Of a DNA stretch of 38,277 nt, positions 1 to 10,441 are shown piece by piece (the first letter of the stretch is position 1; every line of letters begins with the position of its first letter). A model generated the notes under the pieces. The model was not told where the DNA came from. It was given only the letters and a program-made list of their open reading frames with translations, and did not search any database. A program made the position numbers and the translations under genes. This DNA is from Nocardia neocaledoniensis (GTDB lineage Bacteria > Actinomycetota > Actinomycetes > Mycobacteriales > Mycobacteriaceae): NCBI RefSeq assembly GCF_029868625.1, contig NZ_JARWOJ010000207.1:1-38277 (forward strand). Reading direction: 5' to 3'.

Positions 1-299
1 TACGCCCCATGGTCTCCGCGTCGGAGCTGGAAGCACTGGCCCGCCAGGCCCACATCGACGGCACCGCACCGAGAGTCGGGGGGGCGGTGGCGCGACGCCG
101 CCGGGGGGGGGGAGTGGAGAGCGGCCGCAGCCACCCGCCCACGCGGCCCGCCCCCCCCGTCGCCCCCCCCCCGGCGGCACAAGGGGCCGCGGACTCGAGC
201 GCGCCAGCGCTCCAATATTTCTGTCGGTGGGGCGGCCTAGCATGGCTCGAGGGGGTTCATGTCCGGTCGGCGGATGACGATGGAGAAGGGATTCACCAG
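1..299. other. Upstream segment with coding-like start and homopolymer-rich tract
   Basis: The first ~80 bases read in frame 3 give a helical-looking peptide ([17 protein letters not shown]...) with normal GC-rich third positions, possibly the end of a gene that starts outside the window. From about base 78 to 185 the sequence is dominated by G and C homopolymers (for example at 104-112 and 160-172), which encode no plausible protein. No stop separates this frame from uvrA, so the long open frame from base 9 is judged an accident. A Shine-Dalgarno sequence GGAGAAGGG at 282-290 precedes the uvrA GTG. A TAGCAT at about 237-242 could be a -10 box, but support is weak. I see no LexA/SOS palindrome here. 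Confidence 0.4.
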
Positions 300-3272
<2,973 letters not shown>

Positions 3273-3310
3273 CGACGGCTAACCTCGCGATCCGGGGACT
3301 TTCCGAAAAC

Positions 3311-3340
3311 ACGACAAAGTGAAACACGTCTGGGTAACAT
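3311..3340 (+). promoter_or_regulatory. Putative promoter of the microprotein unit
   Basis: ACGACA at 3311-3316 and TAACAT at 3335-3340 are separated by 18 bp, matching a housekeeping -35/-10 arrangement (4 of 6 bases at -35; TANNNT-type -10). It sits 39 bp after the uvrA stop and 48 bp before the first microprotein ATG. This would make the two tiny genes independent of uvrA. Inferred from sequence only. Confidence 0.45.
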
Positions 3341-3388
3341 TCGCCTCGGCGCGATCGCGATGTCGTGCAGTACGAAAGGAACGTCCCC

Positions 3389-3484
3389 ATGGATGAAGCC
3401 ACCACGGCGCTCATCGGCCAGATTCTGTCTTTCCTCAGTGGTGGGTCCTCGTTGGCCTACGAGCCCACCAAGCCGACCGCCTGA
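3389..3484 (+). CDS. Microprotein 1 of a tandem paralogous pair (31 aa)
   Basis: A short gene starting ATG with AAAGGA 8 nt upstream and ending in TGA. The product begins MDEATTALIGQILSFLSGG and ends in a Pro/Thr-containing tail. It aligns without gaps to the next small ORF: about 9 of 29 positions are identical (M1, D2, A7, L8, I12, G19, S20, P26, P29) and many others are conservative. The first ~17 residues would form a short amphipathic helix, followed by a Gly-Ser turn. There is no signal peptide and no full-length membrane segment. I do not recognise the family and assign no function. Paralogy, a good ribosome site, an upstream promoter and a downstream terminator all argue that it is a real gene. 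Confidence 0.6.
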   Translation: MDEATTALIGQILSFLSGGSSLAYEPTKPTA

Positions 3485-3513
3485 CCGGCGGACTCGAAAG
3501 GAACCACTGAGCA

Positions 3514-3630
3514 ATGGACACCGGTAGCGCGGCGCTGTTCGCCGCCATCGCCAATATGATCACCTCCGGCTCCGCCGTCTCGGTCACCCCGGGGCAGCCG
3601 CCGACCACCACCCCGCCGCCCGCGGTCTGA
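3514..3630 (+). CDS. Microprotein 2 of a tandem paralogous pair (38 aa)
   Basis: The second member of the pair starts 29 bp after the first one stops, with AAAGGAA (3498-3504) upstream of its ATG. The product begins MDTGSAALFAAIANMITSGS and ends in a Pro/Thr-rich tail (PTTTPPPAV). It shares with microprotein 1 the MD start, the AL at 7-8, Ile12, Gly-Ser at 19-20 and prolines at 26 and 29, all in an ungapped register, so the two probably arose by tandem duplication. The unit is closed by the hairpin at 3663. Function unknown; a small membrane-associated or partner-binding peptide is possible but is only a guess. Confidence 0.6.
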   Translation: MDTGSAALFAAIANMITSGSAVSVTPGQPPTTTPPPAV

Positions 3631-3662
3631 GAGCACGGCCGCCACCGCGGCCCGTGAACGCG

Positions 3663-3697
3663 AAAGATCCGCCGACACTCCTGTCGGCGGATCTTTT
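3663..3697. terminator. Strong intrinsic terminator, probably bidirectional
   Basis: AAAGATCCGCCGACA (3663-3677) is perfectly complementary to TGTCGGCGGATCTTT (3682-3696): a 15-bp stem with a CTCC loop, followed by T and flanked by A on the other side. It lies between the microprotein unit (+) and the DUF1844 gene (-), so it can end both transcripts. Confidence 0.9.
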
Positions 3698-3719
3698 CGT
3701 GTGTGGCGTCCGGACGTGC

Positions 3720-4061
3720 TCAGTACACCGGGCCGGTGTACTTCTCGCCGGGCCCCGCGCCCGGCGCGTCCGGCACCGAGGACGCCTCGCGGAACGCGCG
3801 CTGCAGGGCCTGCAGACCCTCGCGGATCGGACCCGCGTGCGGTCCGAGATACTCGACCGACGCGGTGACCAGTCCGGCCAGCGCGGTGATCACCCGGCGG
3901 GCCTCGTCGAGATCGACGTGCTCGGCGGAGTGCGGGTCGTCGGCGGCGAGGCCGAGCTTCTCCGCGGCCGAACTCATCAGCATCACCGCGGCCCGGCTGA
4001 TCACTTCGACCGCGGGGATGTCGGCCAGGTCGCGCACGGGGGGATCGAGCTCGTCAGTCAT
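3720..4061 (-). CDS. DUF1844 family protein (113 aa)
   Basis: A small acidic, mostly helical cytoplasmic protein of the DUF1844 family, which in actinobacteria usually lies beside infC. The core IPAVEVISRAAVMLMSSAA and the C-terminal LGPHAGPIREGLQALQRAFREASS match what I recall of the family; the end GPGEKYTGPVY is also typical. The role is unknown. The ATG at 4061 is preferred to the in-frame GTG at 4067: a -10-like TAGCCT (reverse strand, 4069-4074) lies 7 nt from the ATG, suggesting a leaderless message, and the family usually starts MTD. It is transcribed divergently from infC and converges on the terminator at 3663. Confidence 0.88.
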   Translation of the reverse strand: MTDELDPPVRDLADIPAVEVISRAAVMLMSSAAEKLGLAADDPHSAEHVDLDEARRVITALAGLVTASVEYLGPHAGPIREGLQALQRAFREASSVPDAPGAGPGEKYTGPVY

Positions 4062-4068
4062 GGCCACC

Positions 4069-4074
4069 AGGCTA
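4069..4074 (-). promoter_or_regulatory. -10 box for a leaderless DUF1844 transcript
   Basis: TAGCCT on the reverse strand, 7 nt before the ATG at 4061. The spacing matches several other genes in this window where TANNNT ends 6-7 nt before the start codon. No convincing -35 element is seen. Confidence 0.5.
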
Positions 4075-4134
4075 TCGCCAGGCTGATCTGGGCCGTCGGC
4101 ACCGGGCCGATTCGGCGATAGCGGAATGCGATGC

Positions 4135-4140
4135 TAGACT
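4135..4140 (+). promoter_or_regulatory. -10 box of the infC operon promoter
   Basis: TAGACT preceded by ATGC (extended -10-like). It would start transcription near 4147 and leave a 5' leader of about 300 nt before infC. The -35 region (TTCGGC near 4111) is weak. The stretch 4141-4448 has no gene I can support; it is read here as regulatory leader RNA. Confidence 0.5.
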
Positions 4141-4344
4141 TTCCGCTGACGACCGCCCCTGGTTGTGTCATGCACGGCTGGGGGCAGATAAGTGGAGCCC
4201 GACTCCCACCGTTACCGACGAGCGATCGTACTGGTCAACGGTCCCGGTCACCCACCCGATGTGGCGAGTTTCCCGTGTGCCTGGCATGCGGGGGTCGACA
4301 CCGAGCTCGCGAGGGCGTCGGGTGTGGGCGATCGGTCGACTCGG

Positions 4345-4378
4345 GCCCCGTCGCGGAGAAATACCGCAACGGGGCTTT
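4345..4378 (+). promoter_or_regulatory. Attenuator-like hairpin in the infC leader
   Basis: GCCCCGTCGCGG (4345-4356) pairs with CCGCAACGGGGC (4364-4375) with one C-A mismatch, a 7-nt AGAAATA loop, and then TTTCGTGTT. The shape is that of an intrinsic terminator located ~70 nt before infC. The right arm GGGGCU (4371-4376) can alternatively pair with GGCCCC (4443-4448), which includes part of the ribosome-binding site, so mutually exclusive structures are possible. In Bacillus and E. coli the infC-rpmI-rplT operon is autoregulated, by L20 among others; whether L20 acts here is inference. Confidence 0.55.
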
Positions 4379-4448
4379 CGTGTTGAAACAGGGGTTGCAG
4401 TTATTGCGTGCGGTCGTTATGACGACACCGCTTGACCTAGGAGGCCCC

Positions 4449-5099
<651 letters not shown>

Positions 5100-5130
5100 C
5101 ACCGATTTCAACGACTAGATAGAGGAATCC

Positions 5131-5328
5131 ATGCCGAAGAACAAGACCCACAGCGGCGCCAAGAAGCGATTCAAGGTGTCGGGCCGGGGCAAGCTGCTTC
5201 GCGAGCAGGCGAACCGTCGCCACCTCCTGGAGCACAAGTCCTCCCGCCGGACGCGTCGTCTGGAAGGCACGGAGTCCGTCGCCGACGTCGACGCCCCCCG
5301 CGTGAAGCGGCTGCTCGGTCTCGCCTGA
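5131..5328 (+). CDS. rpmI: 50S ribosomal protein L35
   Basis: Small basic protein of the large ribosomal subunit, 65 residues, which is the normal size. It begins with the typical [18 protein letters not shown] and has the basic KSSRRTRRL segment in the middle. The ATG is preceded by AGAGGAA. It lies 31 bp after infC in the conserved infC-rpmI-rplT order and should share the infC leader and its control. Confidence 0.97.
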   Translation: MPKNKTHSGAKKRFKVSGRGKLLREQANRRHLLEHKSSRRTRRLEGTESVADVDAPRVKRLLGLA

Positions 5329-5429
5329 GACCGTCGCACCCTGACGATTCCGCGGCCGGGACGAACCGGACGCCGACAACTACCGAACTCGGGCGCCGCC
5401 GCGCCCCCAGATGATCAAGGACTGACACA

Positions 5430-5816
5430 GTGGCACGCGTCAAAAGGGCCGTCAACGCTCAGAAGAAGCGCCGTTCCATCCTCGAGGCCTCCAAGGGCTA
5501 CCGGGGCCAGCGCTCGCGCCTGTACCGCAAGGCCAAGGAGCAGCAGCTCCACTCGCTGACCTACGCCTACCGCGACCGCAAGGCGCGCAAGGGTGACTTC
5601 CGCAAGCTGTGGATCGCTCGTATCAACGCCGCCGCGCGTCTGAACGACATCACCTACAACCGCTTCATCCAGGGCCTCAAGGCCGCTGGTGTCGAGGTGG
5701 ACCGCAAGATCCTCGCCGAGCTCGCCGTCTCCGACGCGGAGGCCTTCGCCGGCCTGGTCGCCGTCGCCAAGGCCGCGCTGCCCGCCGACGTCAACGCCCC
5801 GGCCTCGGCCGCCTGA
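5430..5816 (+). CDS. rplT: 50S ribosomal protein L20
   Basis: Early-binding 23S rRNA protein, needed for 50S assembly, and in several bacteria the repressor of its own operon. The product has 128 residues: a long basic N-terminal helix ([23 protein letters not shown]) and a globular C-terminal domain ([24 protein letters not shown]). The start is GTG, with AAGGA at 5418-5422. The spacer from rpmI is 101 bp, longer than usual in this operon, and carries no gene I can support. An Ala-rich tail extends ~8 residues past the usual end. Confidence 0.97.
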   Translation: MARVKRAVNAQKKRRSILEASKGYRGQRSRLYRKAKEQQLHSLTYAYRDRKARKGDFRKLWIARINAAARLNDITYNRFIQGLKAAGVEVDRKILAELAVSDAEAFAGLVAVAKAALPADVNAPASAA

Positions 5817-5851
5817 GCTTGACACCGCACAGCGATCTGTCGGAACGACCC

Positions 5852-6649
5852 GTGGACGCGCTCTCCGAGCGCAATCCGCGGGTCGTTTCCGCTGTCAAGC
5901 TCCAGCGCGCCGCGCAGCGCCGCAAGTCCGGCCGGTTCCTCGCCGAGGGTGCCAACGCCGTGACGGCCGCGCTCGAGACCGGTCGCGTGCGTGAGCTGTT
6001 CTATTCGCTGGCCGCCGCCGAGCGCGAGACGGCGCTGATCGCCGGCGCCGCCGCCGACGGTGTGCGGACCACCCTGGTCAGCGATCGCGCCGCCGAGCAT
6101 CTCGGGGAGACCGTCACCGCCCCCGGCCTCGTCGCGGTGTGCGACCTGGTCGATGTCGGCCTCGCCGACATCCTCGAGCGCGGCCCGCGCATGCTGGCGG
6201 TGCCCGTCGAGATCGCCGAGCCTGGCAACGCGGGCACCCTCATCCGGGTCGCCGACGCGGTCGGCGCCGATGGTGTGGTGCTCGCGGGCGACACCGTCGA
6301 CCCGCACAACGGCAAATGCGTGCGCGCCAGCGCGGGCAGCCTCTTCCACGTGCCGATCGTCCGCGGCCGCGACATCGACGCGACCCTCGACGCCGTCTCC
6401 GCGGCGGGCGTGACGATTCTGGCCACCGCCGCCAACGGCGAGGTCGATCTGGACGCGGCCGACGACATCCTCACCGGCCCGGTCGCCTGGCTTTTCGGCA
6501 ACGAGGCGCACGGTCTCGATCCGGCGGTCGCCGCGCGGGCCGACCACCGCGTCCGGATTCCCATCCACGGCCGCGCCGAGAGTCTGAATCTGGCTGCCGC
6601 CGCGGCGATCTGCCTCTACGCGAGCGCGCGCGTCCAGCACGCGCGGTAG
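5852..6649 (+). CDS. tsnR: SpoU/TrmH-family RNA 2'-O-methyltransferase
   Basis: SPOUT-fold enzyme that uses S-adenosylmethionine to methylate a ribose 2'-OH, probably in rRNA (mycobacterial tsnR occupies the same place after rplT). The 265-residue product has an N-terminal substrate-binding domain (~1-95, RKSGRFLAEGANAV) and a knotted C-terminal domain with the three SpoU motifs: EIAEPGNAGTLIRVADAVG, LFGNEAHGL and VRIPIHGRAESLNLAAAAAICLY. GTG at 5852 is chosen because the product then starts VDALSERNPRVVSAVKL, like homologues; a TTG at 5819 is the alternative. The gene begins 35 bp after rplT and ends 6 bp before a convergent TetR gene. Confidence 0.9.
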   Translation: MDALSERNPRVVSAVKLQRAAQRRKSGRFLAEGANAVTAALETGRVRELFYSLAAAERETALIAGAAADGVRTTLVSDRAAEHLGETVTAPGLVAVCDLVDVGLADILERGPRMLAVPVEIAEPGNAGTLIRVADAVGADGVVLAGDTVDPHNGKCVRASAGSLFHVPIVRGRDIDATLDAVSAAGVTILATAANGEVDLDAADDILTGPVAWLFGNEAHGLDPAVAARADHRVRIPIHGRAESLNLAAAAAICLYASARVQHAR

Positions 6650-6655
6650 GTCGCG

Positions 6656-7234
6656 TCAGCAGCTCGGGTCGACGTCGTCGCGCAGGTCTTCGAGGATTTC
6701 GGTGGCCCAGGGGAGCGGGATCGCGTCGGCGCCGGCGACCTGCATGGCGGTCATGATCGTGAGCAGCATGCCGGTGGCGACGAAGCGGCGCGCCTCGGCC
6801 GCGTCGGCTCCGGTGAGTTCGCGGATCAGCAGATAGATCCGCCCGAACCGTTCCCGCATGTGTTCCCCGATCGCGGGGTCGGCGCTGGCGGCGGCGCCGT
6901 GCAGCATGTTGAGCGGGAGTTCGCGCTCGTCGAGGAATACCTCGTAGGCCTTGCCGAGGGTGACCAGCGCCTCGTCGGGCGCGGTGCCCGGCGCGATCTC
7001 GGCGCTGCGGAACACCTCTTCGATGCGGCCGCACACCTGGTGCAGGACCGCGACGAACAGCTGCTGCTTGCTGCCGAACAGGCGGATCACATAGGGCTGG
7101 GAGACCCCGGCCAGGCGGGCGATGTCATCGGTTTTCGTCGCGGCGTACCCCGACTCGGCGAACGCCTGGACCGCGGCGTCGAGCACCTGGGCACTGCGTT
7201 GCGCGGCGGTCATCCGGGTCCTCGTGCCGGCCAT
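6656..7234 (-). CDS. TetR-family repressor of the adjacent MFS pump
   Basis: A 192-residue TetR-family regulator. The N-terminal helix-turn-helix spans about 10-58 (QVLDAAVQAFAESGYAAT...VSQPYVIRLFGSKQQLF); the helical C-terminal ligand domain follows. The ATG is backed by GAGGAGGTG at a spacing of ~9 nt. It is divergent from the DHA2-type MFS gene at 7339 across 104 bp containing two inverted repeats with GTTAT/ATAAC arms. Such a pair is classically a drug- or metabolite-responsive repressor and its efflux pump. The inducer cannot be told from sequence. It converges on tsnR with 6 bp between stops. Confidence 0.88.
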   Translation of the reverse strand: MAGTRTRMTAAQRSAQVLDAAVQAFAESGYAATKTDDIARLAGVSQPYVIRLFGSKQQLFVAVLHQVCGRIEEVFRSAEIAPGTAPDEALVTLGKAYEVFLDERELPLNMLHGAAASADPAIGEHMRERFGRIYLLIRELTGADAAEARRFVATGMLLTIMTAMQVAGADAIPLPWATEILEDLRDDVDPSC

Positions 7235-7266
7235 CCGGTGGCCACCTCCTCGTCAGCGATTCCCTC

Positions 7267-7321
7267 TTGACATGTTATCAGCCGATGCATAACCATGGGA
7301 CTGTAGTTATCAGTGAATAAC
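7267..7321. promoter_or_regulatory. TetR/MFS operator-promoter region
   Basis: Two inverted repeats share the same arms: GTTAT (7274-7278) with ATAAC (7289-7293), and GTTAT (7306-7310) with ATAAC (7317-7321). GTTATCA also occurs as a direct repeat at 7274 and 7306, 32 bp apart. A consensus -35 TTGACA lies at 7267-7272 on the + strand, with TAACCA 17 bp downstream. The second repeat sits just before the ribosome-binding site AGAGG (7326-7330) of the MFS gene. These are the likely operators of the divergent TetR protein. Confidence 0.6.
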
Positions 7322-7338
7322 AACTCAGAGGTTTCAGC

Positions 7339-8772
7339 ATGACGCAAACGCTCGATCCCGGCGGTACCGCCACCGCCGCGACACCACCGGACGCGGGGCG
7401 CGGGACCGCGCCGATCTGGGCGGTCGTGGCCGCGGTGGCCGTGCCGATGTTCATGGTCACGCTCGACAACCTCGTGGTCACGAATGCGCTACCGATCATC
7501 AAAACTGAACTGGGAGCGTCACTTTCGGACCTGCAGTGGTTCGTCAACGCCTACACGCTGTCGTTCGCCTCGCTGCTGCTGACGGCCTCGGCACTCGGTG
7601 ACCGGATCGGCCGTCGACGGGTGTTCCTCGCTGGCATCGCACTGTTCGTCGTCGCCTCCGCGGCGTGTGCGCTGGCCACCGAGCCGTGGATGCTCATCGT
7701 GGCGCGCGCCATCCAGGGCGCGGGCGGTGCGGCGGTCATGCCGCTGTCGTTGACGCTGCTCGCGGCCGCCGTGCCCGAGCGGATGCGCAGCGCGGCGATC
7801 GGTATCTGGGGCGGCGTCGCCGGACTGGGTGTCGCGGTCGGCCCGGTGGTCGGCGGCGCGGTCGTCGAGGGGCTGAACTGGCAGTGGATCTTCTGGCTCA
7901 ATGTGCCGGTGGGTGTGCTGGCCCTGCCGTTCGCCGCGCGCATGCTGACCGAATCGTTCGGGGCCGCCCGGCGTCTCGACCTCGTCGGGCTGGTGCTGTC
8001 GGCCGGTGGTGTGCTGGCGCTGGTCTGGGGCGTCATCCACGGCGCCGACGACGGCTGGACCTCCGCCGCCGTGCTCACCGCGCTGGTCGGTGGCGGTGCC
8101 CTGCTCGTCGCGTTCGTCGGCTGGGAGTCGCGCGTCACCGACCCGATGCTGCCGCTGCGCATGTTCGCCTCGCGGGGGCTGAGCCTGAGTTATGTGGTGT
8201 CGTTCGGCTTCTCGGCGGGCGTGTTCGGCGCGATCTTCCTGCTGGCGCAGTTCTTCCAGGTGGTGCAGGGGTATTCACCGCTGGAGAGCGGGGTGCGGAC
8301 GCTGCCGTGGACGCTGGTGCCGATGCTCGTCGCGCCGCTGGCCGGACTGGTCGTCGATCGGGTCGGTGCGCGGGTCCTGATCGCCACCGGTCAGGTCTGC
8401 CTCGCCGTCGCCCTCGGCTGGATGGCGCTGATCATCACCGTCGACGTGCCCTATGCGGGTTTCGTCGCGCCCTTCGTTCTCGGCGGCATCGGCATGGGCC
8501 TCACCTTCGCCCCGTCCTCGACGATCGTGATGGCCAGCGCTGCCCCCGCCGACCAGGGCATGGCCTCGGGCATCAACAGCACCGTCCGCGAGGTCGGCGT
8601 CGCGATGGGCATCGCCGTCCTGGCCTCAGTCTTCGCCTCCTACGGCGCCTACACCGACCCCCAGTCCTTCGTCGACGGCCTCGTCCCCGCGGTCTGGGTC
8701 GGCTCCGCCCTGGTCGCCGCCGCGGCCCTCGTCGCGGCCTTCCTCCCCGGCCGTCTCGAACAGACCACCTGA
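7339..8772 (+). CDS. MFS drug-export transporter, DHA2 (EmrB/QacA-like, 14 TM)
   Basis: Proton-driven exporter of the major facilitator superfamily, 477 residues, about 14 membrane segments, matching the DHA2 drug:H+ antiporters. The family motif near TM1 (MVTLDNLVVTNALPIIKTELG, with the D-x-x-V core) and the motif A loop (ALGDRIGRRRVFLAG) are visible. Motif C-like GxGxxxGPxxGG is present (AGLGVAVGPVVGG). ATG 7339 has AGAGG 8 nt upstream. The N-terminal ~25 residues are a polar Ala/Thr/Pro-rich tail. It is divergent from its probable TetR repressor. The substrate is unknown. Confidence 0.92.
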   Translation: MTQTLDPGGTATAATPPDAGRGTAPIWAVVAAVAVPMFMVTLDNLVVTNALPIIKTELGASLSDLQWFVNAYTLSFASLLLTASALGDRIGRRRVFLAGIALFVVASAACALATEPWMLIVARAIQGAGGAAVMPLSLTLLAAAVPERMRSAAIGIWGGVAGLGVAVGPVVGGAVVEGLNWQWIFWLNVPVGVLALPFAARMLTESFGAARRLDLVGLVLSAGGVLALVWGVIHGADDGWTSAAVLTALVGGGALLVAFVGWESRVTDPMLPLRMFASRGLSLSYVVSFGFSAGVFGAIFLLAQFFQVVQGYSPLESGVRTLPWTLVPMLVAPLAGLVVDRVGARVLIATGQVCLAVALGWMALIITVDVPYAGFVAPFVLGGIGMGLTFAPSSTIVMASAAPADQGMASGINSTVREVGVAMGIAVLASVFASYGAYTDPQSFVDGLVPAVWVGSALVAAAALVAAFLPGRLEQTT

Positions 8773-8779
8773 TCCGGCC

Positions 8780-8818
8780 CCGATGGCCCGCGTGCCCGCC
8801 GGGCATGCGGGCCATCGG
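8780..8818. terminator. Hairpin terminator after the MFS gene
   Basis: CCGATGGCCCGC (8780-8791) pairs perfectly with GCGGGCCATCGG (8807-8818), and the loop itself contains TGCCC/GGGCA. There is no long U-tract, as is common for actinobacterial hairpins. It begins 8 bp after the MFS stop and could also serve the reverse-strand small gene ending at 8861. Confidence 0.7.
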
Positions 8819-8860
8819 TGTGTCTCGGCCACGGTGGTGACGCTGAGGCGGGGCGCGGGC

Positions 8861-9076
8861 TCAATCGGTCACCTCCGGGCCTGTGGTTGTGCCCGCCTCG
8901 GGGAGTTCGTCGCCCGGGGTGGACGGGGGGTTCGGGCAGAGGCCCGCCGCGCGGGGGTGGGGGTGGGGGCGGCGGGGGTGGATGCCGAGGCCGCAGAGGG
9001 CGAGGCCGCTGCCCGGGGTGGTGCGGCGGGTGCGGCGGCCCTGCGGTGAGGGGGAATCGCAAGTCTGTTCCGGCAT
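8861..9076 (-). CDS. Possible 71-aa Pro/His/Gly-rich small protein, unknown
   Basis: A reverse-strand frame from ATG at 9076 with AGGA 8 nt upstream and TGA at 8861. Nearly all of its 72 codons end in G or C, which is the coding pattern of this genome. The product has four cysteines (C6, C28, and later ones), a basic RRTRRTTPG segment and a Pro/His tract (HPRRPHPHPRA), then an acidic end. There is no signal peptide or membrane segment. No known family is recognised. The same DNA carries a G-quadruplex run, so part of the composition may come from that. The alternative is a non-coding pheS upstream region. Moderate to low certainty. Confidence 0.4.
   Translation of the reverse strand: MPEQTCDSPSPQGRRTRRTTPGSGLALCGLGIHPRRPHPHPRAAGLCPNPPSTPGDELPEAGTTTGPEVTD
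8953..8978 (+). other. G-quadruplex-forming tract
   Basis: Four runs of five G at 8953-8957, 8959-8963, 8965-8969 and 8974-8978, separated by T, T and CGGC. This fits the strictest quadruplex pattern with very short loops. It lies on the + strand inside the possible 71-aa reverse-strand gene. Confidence 0.75.
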
Positions 9077-9265
9077 CGAGTCGTCCTGTTCTCGAGTCGA
9101 ACACGCTGATGTATTCGAACGGTTGGACGGGCGGAGAATCCGATCGGTTCCCTCGAATTCCGAAGACGGTTTCCGGCACCCCGAAATCGGGCGTGACCTG
9201 GACTTGTGAGTCCTTGTGGCGACTGCCCGCGCGGGCCGGCGGCGACCCACCGGTAATCCGGATGA

Positions 9266-10423
<1,158 letters not shown>

Positions 10424-10441
10424 GAGAGAGCGAAAAGTCAC

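Noticed and set aside
4419..4448. ATG at 4419 as the infC start
   Set aside because: It would translate the AGGAGG itself and add non-conserved residues. ATC 4449 fits the homologues and the ribosome site.
9101..9122. TCGAAC ... TTCGAA pair near 9097-9120 as an SOS box
   Set aside because: Spacing is wrong and the arms do not form the required palindrome.
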